Positions 46,931-55,779 of a stretch of 64,000 nucleotides of DNA are shown here, piece after piece. The position numbers and the translations under genes are program-made. Below the pieces are notes generated by a model, which was not told the origin of the DNA, searched no databases, and saw only the letters and a program-made list of their open reading frames with translations. This DNA is from Streptomyces fildesensis. Its GTDB lineage: Bacteria; Actinomycetota; Actinomycetes; Streptomycetales; Streptomycetaceae. The stretch covers positions 1 through 64,000 of the forward strand of contig NZ_JAAIKO010000009.1 in NCBI RefSeq assembly GCF_016107395.1, given 5' to 3'. Position 1 is the first letter of the stretch, and the number at the start of each line of letters is the position of its first letter.

Positions 46931-47890
46931 TCATTTGGATTCGACGCGGCCGAGCGGGTCGGGGCCGGCCGTCAGCTCGTCGCACGCCGTCTTCCAGGCG
47001 GAATCCCCGGGGTAGAGCTCGGTGCGGAGATAGGCCCAGGTGAGCCGCTGGACCGCGGCCACGCGCTCGGGGTTCTCGTCCGTGGTCTCGGCGACGTCGT
47101 ATCCGGAGACCCCGCCGAGCCCGTGCTCCGCGTCGAACAGGGTGAGCAGGGCCTTGGGGCCGGGGGAGAGGACGTACGGATCGGCGTGCCAGTCCGGGCC
47201 CCGGACCGTCAGGTGGGCAGAGGCGTCCTTGTCACCGGCGACGACCAGTGTGGGCGTCGTCATCGCGGAGAAGTCCGTGGTCACGAAGAAGGAGAGATTC
47301 TCGGCCACGGACTCGGTGAGGGCATCGCCGCCCCGGCCGGGCGCGGCAAGCAGCACACCGGCCTTGATCCGGGGTTCGGCCAGGTTCACCTCCGTTCCGT
47401 CCTGTGGATCGGTGAGCCGGGCGCCCAGCAGCAGGCTCGCGGTGTGCCCGCCCATCGAGTGCCCGGCAACGGCGACCTTGCTGTGGTCCAGGCGCCCGCG
47501 GAGCTGCGGGACGGCGGCCTCGATCGCGTCGAGCCGGTCGAGGACGAGCTTCATGTCCTCGGCGCGCGATCGCCAGAACAGCGGTGCGCCGGGGGTGGCG
47601 GGATCCAGGGTCAGCGTCCTGGAGCTCAGATGGGTGGGCTGGATCACGACGAAGCCGTGCGCCGCCCAGAAGTTGACGAGGGGGGCGTAGCCGTTGAGCG
47701 AGGAGAGGTGGTTCGAGTAGCCCTGGCCGTGGGAGAGGAGGATGACCGGCAGCTCGCTCCCGGTCACGGGCGCGGAGACGCGCAGTTCCAGGTCCACGAC
47801 CCGGCCGGGAGCCGGCAGCACCACCGGGGCGACCGAGAGGACCGGAGTGGGTGAGCTGAGGGTGTCGGTGGGGTGAGCCGATGCGTTCAT
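46931..47890 (-). CDS. Alpha/beta hydrolase (chlorophyllase/PET-hydrolase-like)
   Basis: A 319-residue cytoplasmic hydrolase. HGQGYS supplies the oxyanion hole, VAGHSMGGH the nucleophile Ser (~residue 145), VVAGDKDASAHL the Asp region and DAEHGLGG the His. No signal peptide is present. It is divergent from a TetR gene whose two operators lie in the shared region, so it is probably repressed by that regulator. The substrate is unknown. Confidence 0.83.
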   Translation of the reverse strand: MNASAHPTDTLSSPTPVLSVAPVVLPAPGRVVDLELRVSAPVTGSELPVILLSHGQGYSNHLSSLNGYAPLVNFWAAHGFVVIQPTHLSSRTLTLDPATPGAPLFWRSRAEDMKLVLDRLDAIEAAVPQLRGRLDHSKVAVAGHSMGGHTASLLLGARLTDPQDGTEVNLAEPRIKAGVLLAAPGRGGDALTESVAENLSFFVTTDFSAMTTPTLVVAGDKDASAHLTVRGPDWHADPYVLSPGPKALLTLFDAEHGLGGVSGYDVAETTDENPERVAAVQRLTWAYLRTELYPGDSAWKTACDELTAGPDPLGRVESK

Positions 47891-47983
47891 GCTGCGTAGG
47901 TCCCTTCAATGGCCTTTGCCGCCGGTCTCTTCGGACAGCGGCGGGGGAGGCGGTCGGGAGCGTCCGATTCAGCTACACTGAAA

Positions 47984-48023
47984 ACGGAGCGACGTTCCGA
48001 TTAATATACGGAGCGGTGTTCCG
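47984..48023. promoter_or_regulatory. Tandem operator repeats between hydrolase and TetR gene
   Basis: ACGGAGCGACGTTCCG (47984-47999) and ACGGAGCGGTGTTCCG (48008-48023) are two 16-bp repeats, each with CGGA/TCCG dyad symmetry, 24 bp apart and separated by an AT-rich TTAATAT segment. They are excellent candidates for the operators of the TetR regulator at 48055. Confidence 0.65.
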
Positions 48024-48054
48024 TTTTGTCAACGGCGGCCGGAAGGAGAGCGTG

Positions 48055-48651
48055 GTGCCCACGACAAGCCCCTCCGGGGAGGTGCCGGCCCGAGGCAAGC
48101 GGGCCGACGCGCAGCGCAACCGTCAGACGCTGCTCACCGCCGCCGCCGCGGTGTTCGTCACCTCCGGCGTGGATGCGCCGATCCGCGAGATCGCGGCCAG
48201 AGCGGGCGTCGGGATGGGGACGATCTACCGCCACTTCCCGACCCGGGCGGATCTCGTCGTCGCCGTCTACCGCCACCAGGTCGAGGCATGCGCCGAGGCC
48301 GGCCCGAGCCTGCTGGCCGGTGCCGACTCCCCGCTCACGGCACTCCGCCAGTGGGTCGACCTCTTCGTGGACTTCCTGGTGACGAAGCACGGACTCGCCA
48401 ACGCGCTGCAATCGGACAGCAGCGGCTTCGAGGCGCTGCACAGCTACTTCCTCGACCGCTTGGTACCCGTCTGCGCGCAGTTGCTCGACGCCGCGGCCGA
48501 CGCCGGCGAGATCAGAACCGGTATGCAGGCCTACGAGTTGATGCGCGGCATCGGCAACCTCTGCATCGGTCGGGACAGCGACCCCCGCTACGACCCCCGA
48601 CGACTGGTCGGACTGCTCCTTGCGGGACTGCAGCGACCGCAGTCGTCCTGA
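48055..48651 (+). CDS. TetR/AcrR family repressor
   Basis: A 198-residue TetR protein (ADAQRNRQTLLTAAAAVFVT at the start of helix 1, then IREIAARAGVGMGTIYRHFP). It starts at a GTG at 48055 or 48052, preceded by AAGGAG. The C-terminal domain is of the common SCO1712-like type. It is divergent from the alpha/beta hydrolase and presumably represses both genes. Confidence 0.88.
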   Translation: MPTTSPSGEVPARGKRADAQRNRQTLLTAAAAVFVTSGVDAPIREIAARAGVGMGTIYRHFPTRADLVVAVYRHQVEACAEAGPSLLAGADSPLTALRQWVDLFVDFLVTKHGLANALQSDSSGFEALHSYFLDRLVPVCAQLLDAAADAGEIRTGMQAYELMRGIGNLCIGRDSDPRYDPRRLVGLLLAGLQRPQSS

Positions 48652-48682
48652 GGTGCCGCTGCGCACCCGTGGTGTTCGCCTT

Positions 48683-48889
48683 CGCGGGCATGCCGACATC
48701 GACCTGACGGCGGTCTCCTTCTGCGACGTCAGCGGTCTGAACCTCTTCCTCGCCGTCAGCCAGTACGCCACAGCGGCCGGAAAGCAACTTCGCCTGAGCC
48801 ACCCCACGTCCGGGGTGACCCCTGGCCGGCAGCAGCCATCTGCTGCGTGGTCCGGCGGATTCCGCAAAGAGCACTCTCCGTACCTCTAA
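48683..48889 (+). pseudogene. STAS-domain (anti-sigma factor antagonist) remnant
   Basis: The frame reads ADIDLTAVSFCDVSGLNLFL, then AVSQYATAAGKQLRL, the core of STAS anti-anti-sigma factors (the usual DLSxVxFxDSSGL motif with the phospho-acceptor Ser). Only ~35 codons are recognisable, without the N-terminal strands or a start. I read it as a remnant upstream of the GAF-ANTAR pair. Confidence 0.55.
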
Positions 48890-49003
48890 AGTCGGTCTTG
48901 TGACCACATCAGCACCGTGGAACGCGCACCAACCCTCAGGCGACCTGTCCTGCCGGCAAGCGGGCGACTCCGGCCTGGGCGGCACGGCGCCAGGTGACCC
49001 CGG

Positions 49004-49741
49004 GTGATCAGTGATCGCATGGCGAACGTGTTGCGCCGGCTGCGCGACGACGGGCCCGGCGGGATCGCGCATGCCATGACGGCGGGTGCGGTCGCGCTGG
49101 GTGTGGACGGCCTCGCGGTGTCCCTGCTGATGGAGGACTCCGGTATCGAACTGGTGGCCTGCTCGGACGAGAGCGCGCAGACCTTCGAGGATCTGCAGTT
49201 CACCCTCGGGGAAGGGCCGGGCCCCGACACCGTGCGCGCCGGCATCATGGTGTGGGTGCCGGATCTGGCGGGAGTGCGCCCCGACCGCTGGCCCGCCCTG
49301 GCCATGGAGAGCGCGGGCCTGGCGGTTCGGGCGGTGTTCTGCTTCCCGATCGGCCTGGGCGCCATCCGTGTCGGCGTGCTGACCGCGGTGCGCCGCACTC
49401 CGGGCCCCCTGAGCTCAGGACAGGCCGACGATGCCCTGGTCCTGGCCCGCGCACTGACCGCCCGCTGTCTGGGGGGCGGCGAACCCCGCCGACAGGACCC
49501 CGACGACCGCGTCTCCCGGGATTCCGCCCACGAACTGCAGCAGGCCGTCGTGCACCAGGCGACCGGCATGATCAGCGTCCAGCTCAGCCTGTCCCTGCCC
49601 CAAGCTCTGCTGCGACTGCGGGGTCATGCTTATGGCAGTGGCCGCACCATCACCGACATTTCCCGAGAGATCGTGGCCCGGCGGTTGCGCCTGGACCCCA
49701 ACACCGACGGCACTGAGCCTGCTGTCGCAGACAAGGACTGA
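49004..49741 (+). CDS. GAF-ANTAR regulator
   Basis: A 245-residue protein with a GAF domain (residues ~15-150; LVACSDESAQTFEDLQFTLG and FCFPIGLGAIRVGVLTAVRR) and a C-terminal ANTAR RNA-binding domain (QATGMISVQLSLSLPQALLR). ANTAR proteins bind paired RNA hairpins and act as antiterminators. It may start at the GTG at 49004 or the ATG at 49019. It lies 5 nt upstream of a second GAF-ANTAR gene, so the pair is co-translated and may form a heterodimer. Confidence 0.82.
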   Translation: MISDRMANVLRRLRDDGPGGIAHAMTAGAVALGVDGLAVSLLMEDSGIELVACSDESAQTFEDLQFTLGEGPGPDTVRAGIMVWVPDLAGVRPDRWPALAMESAGLAVRAVFCFPIGLGAIRVGVLTAVRRTPGPLSSGQADDALVLARALTARCLGGGEPRRQDPDDRVSRDSAHELQQAVVHQATGMISVQLSLSLPQALLRLRGHAYGSGRTITDISREIVARRLRLDPNTDGTEPAVADKD

Positions 49742-49746
49742 TCGCC

Positions 49747-50493
49747 ATGCCCCGCGAACAGCAACTCTCCCAGGTGTTCGTCGAGATCGCCGATTCCCTG
49801 ATCGATGATTTCGACGTCATCGACTTCCTGCAGCAGCTGTCCGTCCGCTGCATGGAACTCCTCGACGTGGCCGCCGTGGGGATCCTCCTCGCGGACGAAC
49901 ACGGCATCCTGCGGGTCCTGGCCGCTTCCGACGAGCGCACCCGGCTGCTGGAGTTCTTCGCCACGCAGCACGACCAGGGCCCGTGCGTGGAGTGCTTCCA
50001 GAGCGGGCAGCCCCGCACCAACATCGACCTCACCGCTTCCCGGATCACCGACGACTGGCCGCAGTTCGCCACCCAGGCCCAGGACATCGGCTTCGTGGCC
50101 ACGAACGCGCTGCCGCTGCGGCTGCGTGGGCGCATCATCGGCGCCCTGAGCCTGTTCCAGACCGATCCCGCCCCCCTGAGTTATCAGGACGTCTCGCTCG
50201 CCCAGGCCATGGCGGACATCGCGACCATCGCGATCCTGCAGCAGCGCACCTTGGCCCAGAGCGAGACCGAACGCGGCCAACTGCAATACGCGCTGACCAG
50301 CCGCATCGTCCTGGAGCAGGTCAAGGGCATCCTTGCCGAACGCTGGCAGCTCTCCGTCGACGACGCCTTCGCCGCGTTCCGCCGCTACGCCCGCAACCAC
50401 AACCTGAAGCTCGCCGCCCTGGCTCGCGACATCACCGACGGCACCTTCGACACCGACGCCATCCCCCATGGCGTCGCCGGCACCGCGATGTGA
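49747..50493 (+). CDS. GAF-ANTAR regulator, second of a pair
   Basis: A 248-residue protein with a GAF domain (DVIDFLQQLSVRCMELLDVA; QGPCVECFQSGQPR) and an ANTAR domain at residues ~185-245 (LTSRIVLEQVKGILAERWQL). It is translated with the preceding GAF-ANTAR gene (5-nt gap). GAF ligands in this family include small molecules or redox cofactors; the signal here is unknown. Convergent with a desaturase gene. Confidence 0.84.
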   Translation: MPREQQLSQVFVEIADSLIDDFDVIDFLQQLSVRCMELLDVAAVGILLADEHGILRVLAASDERTRLLEFFATQHDQGPCVECFQSGQPRTNIDLTASRITDDWPQFATQAQDIGFVATNALPLRLRGRIIGALSLFQTDPAPLSYQDVSLAQAMADIATIAILQQRTLAQSETERGQLQYALTSRIVLEQVKGILAERWQLSVDDAFAAFRRYARNHNLKLAALARDITDGTFDTDAIPHGVAGTAM

Positions 50494-50538
50494 AGCACGA
50501 TCATGCCGCGACGCCGGCCCCGCGCCCCGACGTGACCG

Positions 50539-51579
50539 TCACGTCGTCGTGACGGGGACGCGCAGCGTCGCGTTCGCCACGCTCTGCAGGTGGCGCAGCG
50601 CCTGGCGGTACGAGTCCACGGCGCCGCACTGGAGGTAGTCGATCCCGTGCCGCACGCAGAACTCCCGTACCAGCGGCTGCACTCGGGAGAGGTTGGGTCG
50701 GGGCATGCTGGGAAACAGGTGGTGCTCGATCTGGTAGTTCAGCCCGCCGAGGAGCCAGTCGGTGACCGTGCCGCCGCGGATGTTGCGCGAGGTCAGGACC
50801 TGTCGGCGAAGATAGTCCGCGCTGCCCGACTCCGGCATCGGCATGCCTTTGTGGTTCGGGGCGAACGCGCATCCCAGATAGAGCCCGAACAGACCCTGCT
50901 GCACGACCACGAACACCAGGGCCTTCACGGGCGGCAGAACGAGCAGGACCACGGCCAGGAATCCCGCGGCGTGGAGCAGCAGCAATCCCAACTCCAGGCT
51001 GTTGTGCCTGTTCCGCCGCCGCAGTAGCGATCCCACGCTCAGCGCGTGCAGATTGGCGCTCTCCAGCAGGAGCAGCGGGAAGAACAGCCACACCTGCCAG
51101 CGGGCCAGCAGCCTGGCCGGGCCCCGCAGCGTGCGGGCCTCCTGCGGGGTGAACACGACGGCGCCCGGGGCGACGTCGGGGTCGCGGCCGGGTTCGTTCG
51201 GATGCGCGTGGTGGAGATTGTGCTTGCTCACCCACCAGCCGTAACTGAACCCGATGAGCAGGTTGGCGTGGACGAGGCCGACCACCGCGTTCGCCGGTCG
51301 GCGGCGAAAGATCTGCTGGTGCCCGGCATCGTGGGCGACAAAGCCGAGCTGGGCGAAGACCGCGGCCAGATACGCTGCGGTGCCCAGCTGCCACCAGGAG
51401 TCGCCGATGACGACGAACACGGCGATCCCGGCGGCGAGCAGCGCCGCCGTCACACCGATCTTGACGTAGTAGTACGCGGTCCGGCGCTCCAGCAGTCCGG
51501 CGCCCCGTACTTGCCTCATGAGTTCCGCGTAGTCGCTTCCCTGGGATCGGGTCGCGGGCGCGACCCCGAGCTCGGTCAT
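50539..51579 (-). CDS. Membrane fatty-acid desaturase
   Basis: A 346-residue integral membrane acyl-lipid desaturase. The three histidine boxes are intact: HDAGH (~residue 88), HNLHH and QIEHH. Four or more hydrophobic segments surround them. It probably introduces a double bond into membrane lipid acyl chains using ferredoxin. ATG at 51579 after GGAGAG. Convergent with the GAF-ANTAR genes. Confidence 0.9.
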   Translation of the reverse strand: MTELGVAPATRSQGSDYAELMRQVRGAGLLERRTAYYYVKIGVTAALLAAGIAVFVVIGDSWWQLGTAAYLAAVFAQLGFVAHDAGHQQIFRRRPANAVVGLVHANLLIGFSYGWWVSKHNLHHAHPNEPGRDPDVAPGAVVFTPQEARTLRGPARLLARWQVWLFFPLLLLESANLHALSVGSLLRRRNRHNSLELGLLLLHAAGFLAVVLLVLPPVKALVFVVVQQGLFGLYLGCAFAPNHKGMPMPESGSADYLRRQVLTSRNIRGGTVTDWLLGGLNYQIEHHLFPSMPRPNLSRVQPLVREFCVRHGIDYLQCGAVDSYRQALRHLQSVANATLRVPVTTT

Positions 51580-51844
51580 GACTCTCTCCTCGCCACGGAC
51601 GACATCAGCGAGACGGATCGCAGGACCGGCAGGGTCTGGACTGACCGAGCATTCAGGCAGGCTGACTGACAGGTCCTCCCAGTATGCGCGCCTGCCCGGT
51701 TTGTGAACTTGGCAAATCTGTCACAACGCTGCTGATTTCCCGGTGGGGACTTCCTGTCTCCGCGCCCGGCGCCGCACCGGAAGGTCACGCCTCATGCGGT
51801 CGGCCGCGCACCACACCATTGACGATCATGAGGTGGTGGGCGGA
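51580..51844. other. Intergenic region, no gene seen
   Basis: A 265-bp region upstream of the desaturase and downstream of the four-cysteine protein gene (both minus strand). It presumably carries the desaturase promoter. I find no conserved coding frame or strong hairpin. Confidence 0.4.
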
Positions 51845-52192
51845 CTACGGGCCGTGGCAGGTGTCGCACACGGTCTTGCGCCACCCTCGCGGAGTGTCTT
51901 CGCGGGTCCGGACGCGGCCGGGAGCGCCGCAGAATTCACAGGTGCGCATCGACTCCGCCTCTGCGGCAGTGATCAGGGCGCGCGCCGAGTTGCCGTCGTG
52001 GCCCACGGACTCGACGTGAATGCGCAGGCCGCCGAATTTCTCCCCGAGGTCCACGAGACGGTATCCGGGGGCCATCGCGCGGAGTTGGCGGTGCAGGCGG
52101 CCCAGCAACTCCTGCCAGCCAGGCCCCACCGTGTCAGCCCGTTCAGGGATCTGTACCGGCTGCGGAACGGGCGCTGTGCTGTGGTCGGGCAT
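51845..52192 (-). CDS. Hypothetical four-cysteine (zinc-ribbon-like) protein
   Basis: A 115-residue protein. The C-terminal CEFCGAPGRVRTREDTPRGW followed by CDTCH gives two CxxC pairs, a likely structural zinc site. The N-terminal half is a helix-rich domain (WQELLGRLHRQLRAMAPGYR). No known family is recognised. I start at the ATG at 52192; the GTG at 52234 lacks a ribosome-binding site. It precedes the chaplin region. Confidence 0.6.
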   Translation of the reverse strand: MPDHSTAPVPQPVQIPERADTVGPGWQELLGRLHRQLRAMAPGYRLVDLGEKFGGLRIHVESVGHDGNSARALITAAEAESMRTCEFCGAPGRVRTREDTPRGWRKTVCDTCHGP

Positions 52193-52363
52193 CGCACTAT
52201 GGTCGCGCACCCGGCCCCTTCGGGGAACGAGCACGCCAGGGGCCTGTACGGGCGAAACCCGGGCCGCCGGGAGGACGCGTCACAGGATCAGGGCGTCTCA
52301 CGTGCCTGATCCTGTGCGGGCTGGCGTCCTGGCCGCGGCGGCCCGGGGGTCGTGGGGTGCGGG

Positions 52364-52657
52364 TCAGCCGTTGTCGCCGGCCCCGTAGCCCTTGTCGTCG
52401 TCGGTGTCGTGGTGACCGCTGATGTTCTGGCAGGTGTTGCCGAACACCGGGTTGAGGACCCCGATGACGTCGACGGTGTTGCCGCACACGTTGACCGGCA
52501 CGTGGACGGGCACCTGGAGGAGGTTGCCGGACAGGACGCCGGGCGAGCCGACGGCTGCGCCGTGGGCTCCGGCGTCGGCGGCGGCCATACCGGCGCCGGC
52601 GGCCAGGACGGCGCCGGCGGCGGCGGTGATGGCGGCTGCCTGGGCAATACGGGACAT
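52364..52657 (-). CDS. Chaplin family surface protein
   Basis: A 97-residue secreted chaplin. A signal peptide (IAQAAAITAAAGAVLAAGAG, then MAAADA) precedes the chaplin domain GSPGVLSGNLLQVPVHVPVN, VCGNTVDVIGVLNPVFGNTC with the two conserved cysteines. Chaplins assemble into amyloid fibrils on aerial hyphae and spores. Unlike the short chaplins, it has an acidic tail (HHDTDDDKGYGAGDNG). ATG at 52657 follows AAGGAG. A rodlin gene lies 1.6 kb away. Strong Streptomyces marker. Confidence 0.9.
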   Translation of the reverse strand: MSRIAQAAAITAAAGAVLAAGAGMAAADAGAHGAAVGSPGVLSGNLLQVPVHVPVNVCGNTVDVIGVLNPVFGNTCQNISGHHDTDDDKGYGAGDNG

Positions 52658-53152
52658 CGAAGTCTCCTTGGAAGGGTTGAGTCCGCCGTAGGGATCACGG
52701 CGTTGACCCCACCAACGGGTCTGCTCCTCGGCAGGTCACGGGTGTTCCACCGAACGGACGCCCCGACGGCCGACCGGCCTTCCGTACCGCGCGCGCCGGG
52801 GACTCCGGCCGGAGGGGCCGTCCGGGTGAATACGGGTCCGCGGTGGGGGCGTCGTCCGTGTCCTGGGCCGTGCGCCTTCGTTGCCCAAGTGCGACATCGA
52901 GGTCCGGTCGGGCCTGGCAGTTCGCCTTTCTTCTGCCAGGTCCGGCCGCATCATCTCGCGACAGGGTGCGTGTCCTCGCGCTCCATCGGTGCCGGCTTTC
53001 CACCCTCGGTCGTGATCGGACCGGGCGCGGGGCTCCGAATGGCGGAAGGCGCACCTATCGGCTGAGATGGGACCAACAGTGTGCCATCTGTGACACACGG
53101 TGACCTTCGGGAAAGAGCCCGGCCTCGAAGGTTCGGCAAAGAAAGTCGCGTC
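52658..53152. other. Divergent intergenic region between chaplin and membrane-protein genes
   Basis: A 495-bp gap, longer than most here. It must hold promoters for the chaplin (minus) and the membrane protein (plus). GTGTgccatctgtgACAC is a small dyad near 53080. I see no protein-coding frame with a ribosome-binding site and no clear terminator. Confidence 0.4.
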
Positions 53153-54163
53153 ATGACATCTGATCTCAGCACCACCCAGCACGACCCCAGCCACATAGGC
53201 CCAGACGATGAGCCCAGGCTCACCCTTCTCCGGGCGGTCGCTACCGCCCGGCCGCTGGACGAGGTCGCCTCACTGGTGGCCCTGCTCAACCGGACCGGTG
53301 AGTCGCCACGCCCGGGGGACGAGGCGTTGCGCATGGCCGCCGTCTCCCGCCCGGTGGACGAGGTCCTTCAGTTGGTCACCCTCCTGAAGAATCCCCCTCA
53401 CACGATCGCCGACGCCGATACGGCGTTGCTCGCGGCAGCGATGGGTCGGCCCATCGAGGACGTGGCCGAGCTGGTGGCCGTCTTCGGCCCGGACAAGGAC
53501 AACGGCTCCAGCAAGGACAACGGCCCCAGAGAGGACAACAGCCCGGGCAAGGACAACAGCCCGGGTAAGGAGTACGGCCCGGTCGAGGACAGGCCGCAGC
53601 GGCAGGGGACCGTCGTCGGCGCTTCGGAGAGCGCCACTCCGAGCGCCGCGAGTGCCACCGTTGCCGCAAGTGCCGCCGTCCCGCGCGCCGCGCAGGCCGT
53701 CAGCCGACGAGCCCCGGCGGCCACCGTCGGGTTCGAAGGTGTGTCGCCGGAGCGCTCGGCGTCGTCGTCCCTGCGATCCCCGCTGCGCTGGCCCGCCGCC
53801 ATGGCGCTGTTGATGATCGGCGCGCTCCACCTGCCGACCGACATCGCGGGCCTCCGTTCCGGCGGACCGGCGGCAGTCGCGTCCACGGTCATCGCCGTCC
53901 TCTGCCTGGCGCTGGCGTACCTGCTGGCCGCGCGGGACACGGTGTGGATCTGGGCGGCCGCCGCGGCCGCCGCCGTCGGCATCGTGGCGGTGCACTCCAT
54001 CGCCGCAGGAAGCAACTCCGTGCATCTGCTCAGGGACAGCCTGGGCAACCTGTTCGCGGGCGCGGCCGCGCTCGCGGTGGCCTGCGGTGTCATCGCGGCC
54101 GTCCTTGCGGGAGCGGTGCTGATGCGCAGGCAGAAGCCGCGAACGGTCGCCGACGAATCCTGA
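53153..54163 (+). CDS. Membrane protein with three ~40-residue repeats and a charged linker
   Basis: A 336-residue protein of unknown function. Three tandem repeats lie near residues 25-110, each with a xRP-[LVI]-[DE]-[ED]-V core: AVATARPLDEVASLVALL, AVSRPVDEVLQLVTLL and AAMGRPIEDVAELVAVF. A repetitive charged linker follows (DKDNGSSKDNG..., PGKDNSPGKE), then a Ser/Ala-rich part and about four membrane segments in the C-terminal third. It sits between chaplin and rodlin genes, so a role in aerial development is possible but unproven. ATG at 53153. Confidence 0.7.
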   Translation: MTSDLSTTQHDPSHIGPDDEPRLTLLRAVATARPLDEVASLVALLNRTGESPRPGDEALRMAAVSRPVDEVLQLVTLLKNPPHTIADADTALLAAAMGRPIEDVAELVAVFGPDKDNGSSKDNGPREDNSPGKDNSPGKEYGPVEDRPQRQGTVVGASESATPSAASATVAASAAVPRAAQAVSRRAPAATVGFEGVSPERSASSSLRSPLRWPAAMALLMIGALHLPTDIAGLRSGGPAAVASTVIAVLCLALAYLLAARDTVWIWAAAAAAAVGIVAVHSIAAGSNSVHLLRDSLGNLFAGAAALAVACGVIAAVLAGAVLMRRQKPRTVADES

Positions 54164-54212
54164 CGGTGTTCCGGTCCCAGCCGACCGGCTCCGTCCACAA
54201 GCGCCCTAAGCG

Positions 54213-54255
54213 CCCCAAGGGCCCCGAAACCTGTGCGGTTTCGGGGCCCTTGGGG
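54213..54255. terminator. Perfect 19-bp-stem bidirectional terminator
   Basis: CCCCAAGGGCCCCGAAACC pairs exactly with GGTTTCGGGGCCCTTGGGG around a 5-nt loop, between the converging membrane-protein and rodlin genes. It is one of the strongest hairpins in the window. Confidence 0.9.
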
Positions 54256-54273
54256 TACTGCCGGACGTGAGTG

Positions 54274-54684
54274 TCAGTGGTTGGCGACACCGTTGCCGGA
54301 CAGGACCGGAATCTGGTCCAGGATGTGCGACAGCGGCTCGTCGCCCTTGATCTGCGAGGAGTTCTCGGCGCACTGCTGGTTCTGCGGGGAGGACAGGACG
54401 TTGATGTCCTGCACCGTGATCGGGACGGCGCCGACGAGGGAACCGACGTTCGCCTTGACGGGCAGGCCGATGCACGGCTTGTTCAGCGTTCCCTGAACCA
54501 GACCGACCTGCGGGCTGAGGGTGCCGCCGGTGTGGGTGTTGCCGTACGACTGCTCGGCGCCGTTGCCGTTGGTGGTGGACGCGCCTTCGTCGTTGCCGAT
54601 GGCCATGGCCGGGGAAACGAACGCAGCGGAGACGCCGACGATGGAGGCGGCCACCGCGGCGGTGCCGAGGAACTTCTTGAGCAT
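54274..54684 (-). CDS. rdlA: Rodlin (aerial hyphae/spore rodlet protein)
   Basis: A 136-residue secreted rodlin. Signal peptide (MLKKFLGTAAVAASIVGVSA, then AFVSPAMA) and the hallmark sequence NKPCIGLPVKANVGSLVGAV PITVQDINVLSSPQNQQC (Cys pair) match RdlA/RdlB, which organise chaplin fibrils into rodlets on streptomycete spores. The symbol rdlA versus rdlB cannot be decided. The upstream extension to 54810 lacks a ribosome-binding site; AAAGGA precedes the ATG at 54684. Only one rodlin is present here. Confidence 0.9.
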   Translation of the reverse strand: MLKKFLGTAAVAASIVGVSAAFVSPAMAIGNDEGASTTNGNGAEQSYGNTHTGGTLSPQVGLVQGTLNKPCIGLPVKANVGSLVGAVPITVQDINVLSSPQNQQCAENSSQIKGDEPLSHILDQIPVLSGNGVANH

Positions 54685-54822
54685 TTGCAATCCTTTGGAG
54701 ATGAAGCGGGCAGCACAGGGAAGAACATGCTGCTCAACTACCGATCGCCGACGTAGTTCCGTCGTTTCACCCGAACGGTGGCGCCGCCAAGTTGTGGCTC
54801 GGTCGCCCAAGTCCTGAGGAGA

Positions 54823-55779
54823 TCACGCAGGGGGCACCTTGCAGGCGGATTCCGGGGCACGTACGCCCGGCCGACCGCCCTGGTTCCGAGCCGTGGATGT
54901 CGCGCCGTGCGAGCGCCCCCATCGTCGGAGCACCGGCTGGCCCAGGAGGATGCCGATGGTCACCAGGGCGAGTCCGCAGAACTGCTTGACCGTGAGCGCC
55001 TCCCCGGCGATCACGGTGCCGAGCAGTACGCCCGTCACCGGGTTCAGGAGACCGACCAGGCCCACAGTGGCGGCGGGCAGGTGGCGCAGGCAGGCGAACC
55101 AGGCGGCGAAGGCCAGTGCGGTCGCCACGACGGTGACGTAGCCGAAGCCGAGGACGGCCGCCCCGTCGAGGTGCGGCGGCGCCCCCTCGGCGGCGACGGC
55201 GAGCGGGAACAGCAGAAGACCGCCGGCGATGAGCTGCCAGGACGTCGAGGCGAGCACCTCGACCTCGGTGCTCCAGCGCTTGGCGAGGATGTAGCCGCAG
55301 GAAGACATGAGCATGGCGGCGATGGAGGCGCCGACGCCGAGAAGATCGATCGAGGTGGCTCCGGTGAACAGCATGAGGTAGACGCCGCCGATGCCGACCC
55401 CCGCGCCGATCAGGTGAGCGGGGCGTGGCCGCTCGGCGATGAGTCCCCAGGCGATCAGCATCATGACCATCGGCGAGGTCGCCATGACGGAGGAGGCGAC
55501 GCTGGTGGGCAGCCGCTGCGCCGCGATGTAGATCAAGGCGAAGAACCCGCCCATGTTGAGGATGCCGAGGGCCAGGGACTTCCACCACCACGACCCGTGC
55601 GGTCGCGCCCGGCAGGCCGCCAGGAGGAGCAGTCCGGCCGGCAGCGCCCGGAAAGCCGCGCCGTACAGGGGCTCGTCGGCGGGCAGGAATGCGCGGGTGA
55701 CGTAGTAGTTCGTACCCCACGCGACCGGCGCGATCATCGTGATCAGGGTCCACCGCAGATTACCTTCCATGGAAGCCAT
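54823..55779 (-). CDS. EamA/DMT-type metabolite exporter
   Basis: A 318-residue membrane protein with ten helices in two EamA repeats (LITMIAPVAWGTNYYVTRAF at the start; LLNPVTGVLLGTVIAGEALT in the second half). Family members export amino acids or other small metabolites. A short basic C-terminal tail follows. It is divergent from a MarR regulator, with two operators in the gap, and is therefore a likely MarR target. Confidence 0.87.
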   Translation of the reverse strand: MASMEGNLRWTLITMIAPVAWGTNYYVTRAFLPADEPLYGAAFRALPAGLLLLAACRARPHGSWWWKSLALGILNMGGFFALIYIAAQRLPTSVASSVMATSPMVMMLIAWGLIAERPRPAHLIGAGVGIGGVYLMLFTGATSIDLLGVGASIAAMLMSSCGYILAKRWSTEVEVLASTSWQLIAGGLLLFPLAVAAEGAPPHLDGAAVLGFGYVTVVATALAFAAWFACLRHLPAATVGLVGLLNPVTGVLLGTVIAGEALTVKQFCGLALVTIGILLGQPVLRRWGRSHGATSTARNQGGRPGVRAPESACKVPPA

